Part shown: positions 11,375-22,727 of the stretch, one piece after another | Layout of the letters: each line of letters begins with the position of its first letter | How positions within the stretch are numbered: the stretch's first letter is position 1 | Assembly: GCA_037157565.1 (NCBI GenBank) | Contig: JAZHRO010000063.1 | Location: 152,942,501 to 153,006,500 of the forward strand | DNA from: Thalassia testudinum | Lineage: Eukaryota; Streptophyta; Magnoliopsida; Alismatales; Hydrocharitaceae | Direction of reading: 5' to 3' | DNA: 64,000 nt | Notes under the pieces: model-generated | Databases searched by the model: none | What the model saw: the letters and a program-made list of their open reading frames with translations, nothing else | What the model was told of the DNA's origin: nothing | Translations under genes and position numbers: made by a program

Positions 11375-13166
11375 CTAATTTGGGTTAGGTAGGAGGGGTG
11401 GCTGCTGCTGAAATCCCGCATACGATGTTGAAACTTCCATCCCGTCTGGCGATGGAGCAGTAGAAGCCTGATAAATCACATTTGTTTGGCCTGAATTTGG
11501 ATTCATAACGCGCTTCTGGGTTAGCACGTTATTTGGGTTGGGCAGAGGTTGCGAGGGAAGGGTACCAGGTTGGCGAGAATTTGCCATCTGGGCCAGTTGG
11601 TTGCGAACCTCTGTGATCTCGTCCTTGTGCTGTTTTTGCATTGCCGCATTCGTCTTTTGAATGCCAGCCAATGCTTGAAGGATAAGAGTCATTTGATCCT
11701 GGTTTTGCCCGGATTGGTAGGTGGGATTGGGTCGAGGCTGAGGCGGCTGATATGGACGAGAGGCTTGTGGACGGGGTTGATATGGTGGTCTTTGAGAATT
11801 TCTCGCCCACTGAAAGTTAGGATGATTTCGCCATCCAGGATTGTAGGTATTGGAGAATGGGTCATTCTGGATGGCGTTGAGGTCCTCGCAATTCTGAGAA
11901 ACCTCAGGAAAGTCAGAATACGAGGGTTCAGAGTTCCCCCAACTCGAGTAGAATGGATCGGAGGTTACTCCAGTCCGAGAGGTAGACGGGGGTGGATATG
12001 GGTCCATCCCCTTGGCAGATTGGTGATAGATGTTTTGCACAGTTTCCCTTGCCAGAGGAGGTCGTGCAAAAGAGTTTTGCGCAGAGGTGTCTTGCTGCAA
12101 ATGTCGAGTTAGCTCGTCCACCTTCTTTTCTATGATAGAAACCTTGTCCAACCGACAGGCCATCAGTTCCAAGTCGACAGAATTGGACAAGTCCTGCATC
12201 TCATGTGTCCCTCTCAGATTCGTCGATGCGCGGGCATTCGTCTTGTCGAATAAGCCCATGGAGTCATTATTTATGGAGTTCTCGCACATGTTTTCGAGAA
12301 TCTCCCACACCGTGTCCTCGTGTTGACCCATGATGTTTCCTCCGCATGTTGCATTGACGAATAAACGAATGTCTTCATGGAGTCCCTGGTAAAAAGACTG
12401 GACTTGTTCCCACTTAGGAACTCCGTGATGGGGGCACTTTCGCATGAGATCTAGGAATCGATCCCAAGCTTCGTGAAGAGGTTCCCTCCGGTTGTTGAGT
12501 GAAATGAGTGATCTGGTGGCGCAAAGCATTCGTCCGGCCAACAGGGAAGAATTTTTTCAAAAATTCGGACTGCAGTTCCTCCCATGTGTTGATCGGACAG
12601 GTCTGAGTTTGATACCAGTGTGCGGCCTTGTCCATGAGGGAGAACGAAAACATTTTCATGAGTAGGATATCCCGGTTTTGTACATCTGACCTGAAGGTCT
12701 GGGCCCGATGCTTGAGTTGTTTAATGTGTTGGAATGGATCCTCAGAGTTAATCCCATGGAACTTTGGTATGGGATGAATCATATTGGGCTTCAGTTCAGA
12801 ATCAGGACCTCCAATCGGGATTCGTACTCGAGGTTTGATCGCCACCGCTGCGGGATTATAGTGATCTTGCATCATAGGTCGCTACAGTGGGTTTACAAAG
12901 TTCTGAAAGAGATCGTTAAGGCATTGAAGTTGGTGTTCAAGGTTATTCTCCTCTTCAATGGGTTGTGCCATGATGGAAGAGGAAGGAGAACCAGGGTCTG
13001 AATCAGATGAAAGATTTATGTAGTGGGGTTGCTGCACAAACAAGGGCATTGAGGCTTGGCCTCGACGAGAATGAATTTCTAAAGGAGGTCTTAAGGGTGG
13101 CCTTAAGGACATCCAACCGAACATGCACCGAAGGATGTGATGAGATTTAGAAGGTGCTGGACCCAA
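11375..13166 (-). pseudogene. Gag of H
   Basis: This is the capsid protein of the virus-like particle. The retrotransposon gag core is recognisable: PKFHGINSEDPFQHIKQL, FSFSLMDKAAHWYQ, WEELQSEFLKKFFPVGRTNA, then EPLHEAWDRFLDLMRKCPHHG. A coiled-coil-like stretch follows (about 12100-12200) and a proline-glutamine-rich tail. No CCHC zinc knuckle is present. The likely start is the ATG at 12969-12971 (MAQPIEEENN); an upstream in-frame ATG lies at 13166. Defects are a TAG at 12882-12884, one extra G near 12484 that shifts the frame, and a TAG at 11375-11377. Confidence 0.9.
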
Positions 13167-14070
13167 TCAAGACACCCAAAAAATTGTTGGGTGACTATAG
13201 AGGTTCGGGGCGGATGGACCCCTTAGTCAGAAAGGTCGTCCACTTGAGAAATACCTGGGCAGCTAGAGAGGGAGAGTCCCGCAAAGACCCCTACACGTAG
13301 AGCGTCCCCAAGAGTTATAGGGTTTCCCCCACCCGACCTCTCTTATCACTGTGGTTCCAGGTAGACCAGAATGGAGACCTTGACCTCTTAAGTCTACCTT
13401 TTTACTTTAAGATCAAGGTACTTAATGTTCCACTTGAACTTTTAGGTATTTTCAGTGAAAAAGTGACCTAATTTTAAGGTTGGTTGACCCAAGGGATCAA
13501 CTTCACCTTTTGTTCCTTTAAGAGTTTTTAGGTCCTTTTCTTTTATGGTTCAAATGGATTAAAAGCCTGATTTGCTTAGGGTTCCTTTTGTATAGATCTT
13601 TTCAAACAAGGTTTAGGCACACCTCTTTTTGGACAATTTGTTTCCTTGTTTAAGAGAAGATGTGTCTCTAAAAACCCTAGCTTTGTAATCCTTAAATTGG
13701 CTCTAGTGGATCCAATTTAGTTGCCTCAGAAATTAGCACCTAGGGCTCAATCAAGAAAGTTTTAGCCCTAGTTGCCTTAGTTGGATGAACAGACAAAAAA
13801 TGTGTTGAAATGAAAATCAGGCAACTTGATGAGTTACTAAATATGAAACAGGTAGCCCTAAGTTGATTTTTCTTTTTTTTCCTTTTTAGATTTTGAGAGG
13901 GTTAAGAGAGAGGGCTTATGGAAATTACCTGTTCCTTGGAGAGTCTGTTGTGCAGCAGCACTTCCTTCCTTTTTGCTTTGCTTTCCCTGCTTTGAACACA
14001 ACAAAAGAGAGGAGTAAGGTCAAATATTGAATAGAAAAAGTTGTAATCAAAAGCTTTAAAAGTGCCCGTT
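13167..14070 (-). other. 5' untranslated leader of H
   Basis: About 0.9 kb lies between the PBS and gag. It is AT-rich with many short T-runs on the minus strand. I see no conserved hairpin like the one in the A2 and B leaders, and no coding sequence. Confidence 0.6.
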
Positions 14071-14090
14071 GCTCCCCGGCAACAGCGCCA
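14071..14090 (-). promoter_or_regulatory. Primer-binding site of H (tRNA-Asp)
   Basis: The minus strand reads TGGCGCTGTTGCCGGGGAGC, 3 nt inside the LTR. Seventeen of the first 18 bases match the complement of the 3' end of plant tRNA-Asp(GTC). Confidence 0.92.
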
Positions 14091-14093
14091 AAA

Positions 14094-16760
14094 TGTTTGT
14101 ACGCTTTTGTGCGGGTTTTAAAGAGAATATCACGTTGTAGTATAACCGACAAAACGTTCAAACAAAAATAGAGAATTTTATTACTCGAAAAACAAGAGTC
14201 TCCGAGGTCAAACACAGGGAGCAAACTCCATACTTTTAAAACCAAAGCGTAGAACTTTTAAATGAAAACAATTGATTCAAAGAGAGAAAGTTATAAAAAG
14301 AATTGCTAAAAGAAACAAAATTGGATGTCTGATTTCTTTATCAGACGTCTTAAAAGTAGTATTCTTTCTCTCTTCTACCTTCTTCTTCGTTGGCTCTTCT
14401 TCTTTCCTTTCCTGCGAAGACTTCTTCTTCCTGCCTTTGTTTCTCTTCTGTCTTCTTCTTTCTTTTTGTCTTTTCTGTAGTCCTTCCTTCTCTCAGATCT
14501 CTGCCTTGCTCAGCTTCCTTTCTTCAGAGTTCCTTCTTCTTTTGCTCCAGCTCTTCTATTTCTTCAGTTCTTTTGCTTTCCTTCGCCTCTTCCTTCTCTT
14601 CTTTCTTTCCTACGCACACCACAGCCAATGCAAAACCTACCCCCTTTCCTCTACCCAAACGTCTCTCTCTTTCTCTGCAATTCACTCAAGGACGCTCTCC
14701 CAGAGCCACATGGGTAATCGGGTCGGATTTTGCACCTGGGACCAGGTGCACCGGCAGGTCGGTGATGCACGAGGAGTGCTTAGGATAGGGTCGGGTCGGA
14801 TCCTGGCAGATCCGCGAGGTGAAACCGCGGACGAGGCAGGCATGGGTCAGGTGAGGGACCTCACCCGTGTGCTTTCAGAGGCAGTAAGCAGAGAACACAA
14901 ATTCAACTTAAAGCGTACCTGTGTGTTGTGTTTAGCCGATGTGGGACTATCTGGCCCGCCCCAATTCGCGCTCGCCTGCAGAGGATTCCTCGTGCAATCG
15001 CCAAGGCTGGGATCTTCACAGCGTCACTGCTGGCCCCGATCGCTTCGCAACACCCGCGCGAGTCTGCTGCGCCTGGAGCTGCTACACCTGGAGCTGCTTC
15101 GACCGTCAATGGCAGCAGGAGATGAAACCTGTCAAACACGAGCACGGCCTATTGGCCTAATCAGACCAGCTGGGCACCTTCGCCGTAGCACGGCGAAGAT
15201 GGTGCACGGTGCTGCAGGCCGCAGGACAGCCTAGGCGTGTGTGCCTAGGTCAAGCTGTGGCCGGAGGTGTGGGGTTGTTCGGGGGGCTACTGCGGAGGTG
15301 TGGAGTGACAGTGGAGGGGCGGAAAGTGTTCCTTGTGGTGAGGCAGAGCTTACGAGATGGTTGGTGAGCCGTGTGGAGGGGCGGAGTGGTGGGAGCGGCT
15401 CGCCGGAGGTCGATCGGAGGCGAGGAAGATGGAGGTGGTCAGGCACTGTCGGGGGGCGATTAACTAAAATAACAGGGGGAAAAGAGAGAGGGGAAGATGG
15501 AGAAGGTATCTGGAGTGGTCTGGAAGGAAGGGAGGCAGCGGAGTGGACGGCGTGCAACTACCGTCGTCGGGGAAGAAGAACCCTGAGGGAGGAAGCGGCG
15601 ACGAGGACGAGGTCAGGAGAACGCGTGCCTGGTACTGCGCGACGCGGGAGAAAGAGGTGGAGTTGACTCTGCTGCAGGTATGGCAGCAGAGCGACGAGAA
15701 GGGCGGGAGGAGGTCGCTGGAGCTTGTGGGTCTCTTGGCCGGAGATGGGAGAGAGGAAAACTTGGGGGAATCTCCGTCAAAACAAAGCTGAGGATCTGCG
15801 GTCGAGTCTGGGGATCCTTTTATAAGTGTTGGCCGAACCTTCTAGCACGTGGAGATCGTGCAATCACCTCCGTCGGCTCATCGGAGATGGAAAGAGGGTG
15901 GATACCCAAATCTCTCGTGCGTTCGCACGAGAGATTGGGTTCACACCAGAGATTGTGATTGGCTTTAGAAGGAAGGGAATTCCTCAGAGAATCTCCCTTC
16001 CATTTCTGGGAGGGAATCTCTGAGGGATTAGAGAGGAATCCCTCTCTAAACCATGTCGGAGATCGGTTCTGCCCTAACAATGGTGGTAGGACCTGATTGC
16101 AATGGTGGGGAGGAACTTAGGGGGCTCTCTGCAATGATTTTCAAAAGATAGGGACCAAGTTGTGATTTGGGTGCACTAAATTGCAAAGTAGGTCAAGATG
16201 ACCTCCCCTTAGGTCGAAATTTTGGTATAAACCTAATTTGGACCTAAGGAATCCAATGGTAAAGTTGGATTTTAGGTTTGATCTCGTTTGACTAGACATT
16301 TTGCGTAAAAACCCAAATTAGGTCAATTAATGTGCTAGGACCCTAATCTAGGTCAAACTGGGTTCCAAAGGCCAAATTAAGTGTTCTAAACCCTAGAGGA
16401 TATTTTCCATGATTTTTAGAGGGTTTAATTGATTTTTATCCCGACCGAAACCTTGTTAATTTAAGTGGGCCTGTTTTAGGGTTACCAAATGTCATTTAAT
16501 TCCTAGATTGTACATAAACCCATTTCTGATTGACTCAACCAACTTTTTATCTCATTTAGACCATTTAACCTATGTTTTGCTTCTGAGAAATCCCGTTTAT
16601 GTACTGCAATGGTAAAATTGCAATTTTACCCTTTAATTCGTGTTTTCTTTTCAGAGCACTTATTCCTTTATTTAGGCCTTCTTTTAGGTTATGTAGGAGC
16701 TTTTATCTTCTTTATTCGGTCAAAATGAGCTAGTTATGGCTCATGATGAGGCTCTCATCA
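14094..16760 (-). repeat. 5' LTR of H (2667 bp)
   Basis: This is the partner of 3168-5846. The TATA box on the minus strand is at 15816-15825. The U5 end is at the low-coordinate side. The minus-strand U5 RNA contains the complement of tRNA-Asp nt 3-14 at 14133-14144. Plus-strand open frames (14272-15234) are again pyrimidine-tract translations. Confidence 0.95.
14133..14144 (-). promoter_or_regulatory. tRNA-Asp 5'-end complementarity in U5 of H
   Basis: The plus strand reads CGTTGTAGTATA, identical to nt 3-14 of plant tRNA-Asp. The element RNA (minus strand) can therefore pair with the primer's 5' region, about 40-50 nt upstream of the LTR end. Comparable sites occur in A1, A2, A3, B, C, D, F, J and L. 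Confidence 0.65.
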
Positions 16761-16765
16761 CCCCT

Positions 16766-18688
16766 CGTGTACTGGGTGAGGGGTCATCTTCACAAAATAC
16801 TTTTATCCTATGCAGAAGGCTTCAAAGCCGACGATGTGGGACTATCATTGTCCCTTTCCTCTTCGCGCAACACAGTACTGTCTTCATCCAAATTGGAGAA
16901 GCTTTGGATGCTTGTTGCTATGATTGAAGTCCTGGGAGCCCTCGAGACCTGGAGCCGCATCACTTGGAGGGGAAGTTGATGAAGAGCACGGCCGAAGAGT
17001 TACAGCCGAGGTTGGAGAAGAAGGCTGCAGTGGTGGAGATCGGTGAAGTACCTGAAATAAGGAATACATCCTGATATCCCAATCAAAGTAGTTCAAAGGA
17101 TCACCAGACGTCGATGAGTGCGATGGTGGTTGTGGTGTGGCGTGAGGGTGTGCGTGGAGGTTTGGCGACCTCGGGGGGGTGTGCATGAGTGTGTGTGTTC
17201 GGTGGAGTGTTTGAGCATGCGAGCCCCTCAATTTCTTGAGGGGTTTTGTCGAGCATGAAGTGGCAGAGGTTCTGGAGGTGATCATGAAGGGTTTGGTGTT
17301 CTATGGTGGTGGTATGACCTCGCCAGAGCTTGACCAGAGAGGAGGGAGATGATGAACGTGTAGGCGTGTCGGTGATTGAAAGGGGAAAGGAATGAGTTAG
17401 GAAGCCTCAGTAAGGGGAGAAGAAGAGAGAGAGAGAGTTAGAGAGGGAGATAGCAGGTGGATGCTACCGGCTATGATAGGCCGGACCTAGAGAAGGTGAA
17501 GGTGACGGCGACACAGCAGCGAGGAAGGAGAAGGAGATGGCAGTCGTGCTTTGGCAGGCGATGATCGAGAGGATAAGGGAAAGATAATGGATTGGCCAAT
17601 TTGATCGTTGGCCGACTTGATGAAGAGGACGGAGAAGCTCACTAGAGACAAAGGTGCAAACGGCTAGAGTTGAGGAAGAGAGGGTTTTTTCGGCTTAAAA
17701 CTTTGCTAAGGAGCTCAGAGTCGCGAGAGGAGCCAATTTAAAGGCCTTAGGGAGGCTTCCAAGCTTGAAAATAAACTTCGCAAGCTCGAAAACTTAGGGA
17801 TGAAAAATCACTAATTTTTCCAGCATTCGCATGAAGATTCTAAGGCACATTAAGGTCTAATACCTGGTCCAATCGGTAGAGAATCTCTCAAGGATTCTCC
17901 CTTTCAATTTTGGAAAGGTTTGGTTGAGAATCGAGCGACAAATCCTTGCTTGAATCCCAAAGAAGCTATTGTGTTCACACTAATGGTGGTAGGGATCCTT
18001 TTGCAAGAAATGATGACAAAGTTAAGGACCTGATTGCAAATATTTGAAAAGTTAGGGGCGTAATTAAGAGAAATAGAGTTTAAATGGACTAAAATGCAAA
18101 CTAGGTCAAGATAGACTCTGATTAGGCCTTAATTTTGCTACAAACCTAATTTGGACCCAAGGAATCTGATGGTGAAGTCAAATTTCAATTTTGACTAAGT
18201 TTGATTGGGTAATTTTGCATAGAAACCTAAATTAAGGTAGAATTCCATCTAAGACTCTATTTGAGGTCAAAATAGGTTCCAATGGTCAAATCAAGGAGAC
18301 CAAACCTTAAGAAATATTTTTCTATGAATTTTAAAATATTTAGATGAATTTTATCCTGAACAAAACCTCTGTAATTTAAGTGGGTCTGAAATTAGGGTTT
18401 TTAGGTGTTGTATTGGTTCTCGAAATGCATGAAATCCTGTTTCTGTCTGTGTTGACCCACTTATTAGTCTCTAATGCTCAATTAATCTTCAATTAACCCT
18501 GACAAATCCCCTGGTTATTCTATGTTCATGATATGCTATAAAAATTACATAATTAACCCTACTTTCTTGTTCTCTTCTCAAAATAGAACAATGTGGAGTT
18601 GTAACCCTCAGATGGTTATGTAGGAGCATTTATCTTTCAATATTGACTAAAAGTGGCTAGTTAGGGCCTATGATGATGTTCCCATCAG
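16766..18688 (-). repeat. Old LTR G, fragment, invaded by H
   Basis: Its reverse complement aligns along its length with the F 3' LTR (33097-34870) and more weakly with H LTRs (GCCGATGTGGGACTATC-like text near 16830). The right end ...GTTCCCATCA is the LTR terminus, at 18688. H is inserted in it, so its left portion should lie left of 3163, where only about 100-200 bp are recognisable. There is no PPT or PBS beside it, so it is a solo LTR or a truncated element. Confidence 0.6.
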
Positions 18689-20039
18689 CTCCTCATCTCC
18701 CTATTTTGACCGACAGCTGCCTCTCTTCCCCATCATCTTCTCCACGTCCAGCAAACCTTTAGCATGGTCGCACGCACTACAGATGCCACCAAACGCCCCA
18801 CCACTTCCACCCACACCTTCCACATGTTCCAGAGATCAAAAGCCCCAAGGTTATTGGAGATCTTGACCTCTGGAACCACCGACCGAACTCACCTACTCAG
18901 TCACCTTCGTCATCATCATCCGACCACCTCACACTCTTTCTCACCAAAAGAACATTGCCATCACCTTCGCCTCTTCATGGCGAGTCTTTTGAACACTTCT
19001 GACTGGGCCAAGAGGTTGTTTTCATGTTTTAGGGACTTCGTCGGAGCTCTACCATCGCCACTATCTTCTTCAACAACGATAGCCCTTCTCTGACTGACTT
19101 CGACCTTGCTATCACCTCCTACAGCAGCGACTTGACCTAACAAAACCCTTCAGGACTCTAATTGACCATAATGTAGACGCAACATTGTGAATAAGAGCTA
19201 CAACCCACCTGTAGCAGTGCGTGAAGAAAGCTCTTTTTCTAGTTCCACATCGAGGAAGAAAGAAATCATGAAGACGTATAATACGCACAGCTGTTGTAGC
19301 CCCGTTACCTCAGCAAGGACTAGGGGTAAGGTCCCCACATGCATGCCCATTGCACGTGCTGGTCCACATGCCTTCGCCCATGGTCACGCCTCACGGGTCT
19401 GGGCAGGGGATCCATTTACTTGGATACCTGAGTGTGACCTGATCTGAGAAAGAAAGAAGCTGAGGAAGAGGGGGAAGGTTTTGCCTTAGGATCCTCTCCC
19501 TCGAGGTACGTGCTGAAGAGAGCTTTGACACTTAGCTTATAAGGAAGAAGACTTCCTCTGTGGATGCCCTCATGCCTTGACTGTGCTCTAATACTTAAGT
19601 CATCTATGGAACTTTGGTGACATCTGATGAGGCCTTGTGCTTGGTACTGTGGATATATTTGGCCTCTATGCTGATGTGGAAATAAAGAAGATAAGTGGTT
19701 GAGGCACTATTTGAGAATTTGAGTTAAATTGCTAATAGTAGGATGTGCTTTGATTGAAGGATTTAAGTGGTGATCTACATCACCATTTTTTAAGCTCTTC
19801 TATTCTTTTTATCCCATGATATCTTGAGATACAATTTGGTTGATATTGAATACATTTAATTGTGATTCATTTATTGTGCTCATTTGATTTATATTGAGAT
19901 TAGTGTGTGAATTCCACTTTCTCCTTGAACCTTGAACTCACATTGTTTTCGAGCTTTATAAATTTAAGCATTTATCATGTTTTCATTGACCATACTACGA
20001 CGCACACATATCTTAACATCGACAATTTCACATTGAACA
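18689..20039 (+). repeat. 5' LTR of F, 5'-truncated
   Basis: It matches 34373-35256 plus 56774-57262. It begins abruptly beside LTR G, and the first ~1.28 kb of the LTR is absent. It ends ATTGAACA. The uninterrupted text GAAGAAGACTTCCTCTGTGG near 19544-19563 shows the ancestral state of the D insertion site. The tRNA-Asp-complementary site ACCATACTACGACG is at 19989-20002. Confidence 0.85.
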
Positions 20040-20042
20040 TTT

Positions 20043-20062
20043 TGACGCCGTTACCAGGGAGC
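20043..20062 (+). promoter_or_regulatory. Primer-binding site of F (tRNA-Asp)
   Basis: TGACGCCGTTACCAGGGAGC lies 3 nt after the LTR. It matches 15 of 18 bases of the tRNA-Asp complement, and all three differences are G to A. Confidence 0.85.
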
Positions 20063-21746
20063 AATGCACAATTCACCACTAGTTGAATCTTATTTGATTA
20101 AGCTTATTACTAACTTGCCCTATTCACTTTGTTTATTATTTTGTGAGGTACATCACGAAGAGATCCTCCACACAATCAACCATTCCAAGGATAGGTAAAA
20201 TTTCTCTTCTTCCCTAAGCAACCTCTTAATCTTGGGAAAGAGAAAAAGGAAATAAATGAATTAGCCTTCAGTTGCCATACTTTTTTAGTAATTATCATTT
20301 AAAGGCAAAAATTCCCTGACTTGCGAATTGATTTATATCTGATTAAAGATTGAGACGATTTGTTTAGAGATGCCCCTCATGATTTCTTGTACCTACTAGG
20401 GATTTACGTTTAATTTTTAAACATATTGGACTACTCACTTTCTTCTTTGAGTCCGAGGTGTTACATTTTGAGATCAAATAGGATTTGAAACAGAGCCAAT
20501 TAGGGTTTCCACCTTAGGGTTTTGAAGTGTTAGTACACATTTGCTTGCATTAAAGGAAATTGACATTCTTGCATTTGTGTGCTACCAAAGCCCTTGGTTG
20601 AAAAGATGTATTAAGTAAACCCTAAAATCAGGCTCTAAATTCACTTGAACCCTAAAATTTTGACCTAATAACCTGAGAGTCAATTCAGGGTGATTTTTTT
20701 TTTTGTCTTGACCCAAATTTCATCCTCCATCTTTAGGTCAAGTGAAGTTGGTCCACTTTGTGGGCCAATCAACCTTCAAATTAGGTCACAAATTGAATCA
20801 ACTTCTAATCAAGTGAAATTCAAGGCACAAATTAGGGCTAAAATTGGTAGACTTAAGGTCTCAATTCACACATTCTGGTCTACTTGGAATCACAGTGACA
20901 AGGAAGGTCGAGTGGGGGAAACCCTGTAACCCGTGGGGATACTCTACCATGTAGGGTTCTTTGCAGGGTTCTCCCTTCATGGCTGCTCAAGTAATTCTCA
21001 GGTCTATGGATTTCTGATTAAGAGGTATCATCCACCTTGAAACAACCTTAGTCATCCAAAAATCTTTGGATGCCTTGATTAGGTCCAATTCATATCCAGT
21101 CCCTCATCTATTCTTTAGAGCGCATACACAGGAAAGGTCCCTAGGTTTGACCTAGAGGCCTCCATTAGAGTTGATCTTCTGTGAGATTTTTTATCTGATC
21201 TGATTGATTCAATCTGAACCTGAATTTGATTCTACATCATGATCCACAACCTGATTTGAAAATGAAACCTAACAATTTATGGAGACTATTTAGGAAACCT
21301 AAATCCCAAATGAGCATGAAAGAGAAAATGATCGAGAATGCTCTTAGATATCATGATGAGTATTACAAAATCTTGAATCCATTTAATAAAATTTAGGTTA
21401 ATGTTTCAAAAATAATAACCCACATTATGAACGTGTTGCAATGATATTGACATAAATGATACATGGTTCAACCTAGGATGATCTCTTATTAAAGTATATC
21501 GAATTAGGGAAATTACATAGCAACGAGTATCTACAATGTTGGTCAAATCCCTCACTTTTGGAAAAACACCAAGGTTTCATGGAGAAATGTCGAAAATTGT
21601 TGAATATGGTGCATAAAGCTATCAATAAAAAATACCCATATATCCCCTCAGAAGTTGATGAGACATCTGGGAGCAACATTGAGGATCGGTATGATTTCCC
21701 AGAGCCTAGGTTAGAAAATTGAGGTTGTTGTTGACTCCCAACCCAA
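20063..21746 (+). other. 5' leader of F
   Basis: This is AT-rich sequence without a supported gene. Short frames have no family similarity I can recognise. I see no clear copy of the A2/B leader hairpin. Confidence 0.5.
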
Positions 21747-22727
21747 ATGGAATCAGTTTCAAATTTTGTGCAGAATGACATGCCTGATCTTGATGTTGGT
21801 TGGGTGGATCCAGTTGTAGGTGTTCCTGATTCTAAACAAACCTTAGAGAGCCATGAAGCTGGTCCATCATGCTTTGATTTTCCAAACATCTGTAATAAGT
21901 TAGAATCAGAACCTCTCAAGGATGTAATTTCTGCACCTTATCCTGTTAGGGTAATCCACGAGAATAATTCTGAAATCCCAATAGAACCATGGACAAATTC
22001 TAGTGACCCAATCCCTACCCTTGACCTAGAATCTAGATCTGAGCCTATTTGGGATGATCAAGAGGCCCAATGTGATGAGAACTAGGTTTTAGATCTGAAT
22101 TATGATTCTAAGCCTATATTTGATGATTACACTTCTCCAAACTCCTCAGAGGTACAAATTTATTTTTCTCAAGTCACATCGAATTAGGATACAGAAATAA
22201 AGGAGTTGGAAGAGTTGGGATTTGATTAGGTCTACCCTAGGAGCTAAGAACCTGAAACTATGCCTAATAAGGGCACCTCTTTGATATCAGAATTTGAGAA
22301 TAGGTTAGATCCAAGTCGGATTGTTGATTCTATGCATTATGAGTTTTTCTATGGTGGAAATCCCAATCTAGAATCAGGTTCAGAAACTAATTTTCGCTGA
22401 TTCTCCAATGATTTCAAGTCATACTCTGATTTCGAAGAGCCTTTGTTTCTTGATGATTATGAGCCAATCAACAGTACACATAACCCGTTCTTTGACTCTA
22501 ATTCTGAGGTCCATGATCCCGAGATCATTGATTCAAAATCATGTTCTATTGAATTGGAATCATTCTCTTACGAACTGTAGGAATCAGAAATAGTAAGTGC
22601 CGAGAGTGCCCACAATCCAGAGCTCGAATCTTTCACTAACTCAAATTTTTGTAATCCTATAAGCACTATCCAGGAATTTACATTTGATTTGAATGAGCAT
22701 CATGAAGACTCTCTAAATGAACCTATC
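21747..22727 (+). pseudogene. Acidic ORF of F, 5' part
   Basis: The first 112 codons are open (MESVSNFVQNDMPDLDVGWV...). The same frame then continues with several stops, keeping an Asp/Glu/Ser/Asn-rich composition: for example FEEPLFLDDYEP, SNSEVHDPEIIDS, and TFDLNEHHEDSLNEP just before the B insertion. It is not similar to gag, pol or any protein I recognise. The position between leader and 3' UTR, and the composition, match the acidic ORFs of A2, B and C. The function is unknown. The 3' part resumes after B at 29185. Confidence 0.6.

Larger units (their letters stand above)
3168..16760 (-). mobile_element. Element H: full-length Ty3/gypsy Athila-lineage retrotransposon, defective
   Basis: A 13.6-kb element lies between TSD copies CCCCT at 3163-3167 and 16761-16765. 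It has LTRs of 2679 and 2667 bp, a PBS matching tRNA-Asp at 14071-14090, and a PPT at 5847-5860. Gag, protease, RT-RNaseH and integrase occur in that order on the minus strand. No env-like ORF is visible in the 1.6 kb between integrase and the 3' LTR. The LTRs differ by roughly 5 % over the first ~190 bp by eye, so the insertion is not recent. Coding is broken by about eight in-frame stops and two single-base indels. Confidence 0.95.

Noticed and set aside
14133..14144. tRNA-Asp gene fragments or a tRNA-derived SINE
   Set aside because: Only the first 11-14 nt match, always at the same place near an LTR end, with no anticodon arm or full B box. This fits primer complementarity better than a tRNA gene.
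19187..19447. Possible coding exon around 19187-19447
   Set aside because: It is F LTR sequence; the homologous region at 34870-35130 has the frame broken.
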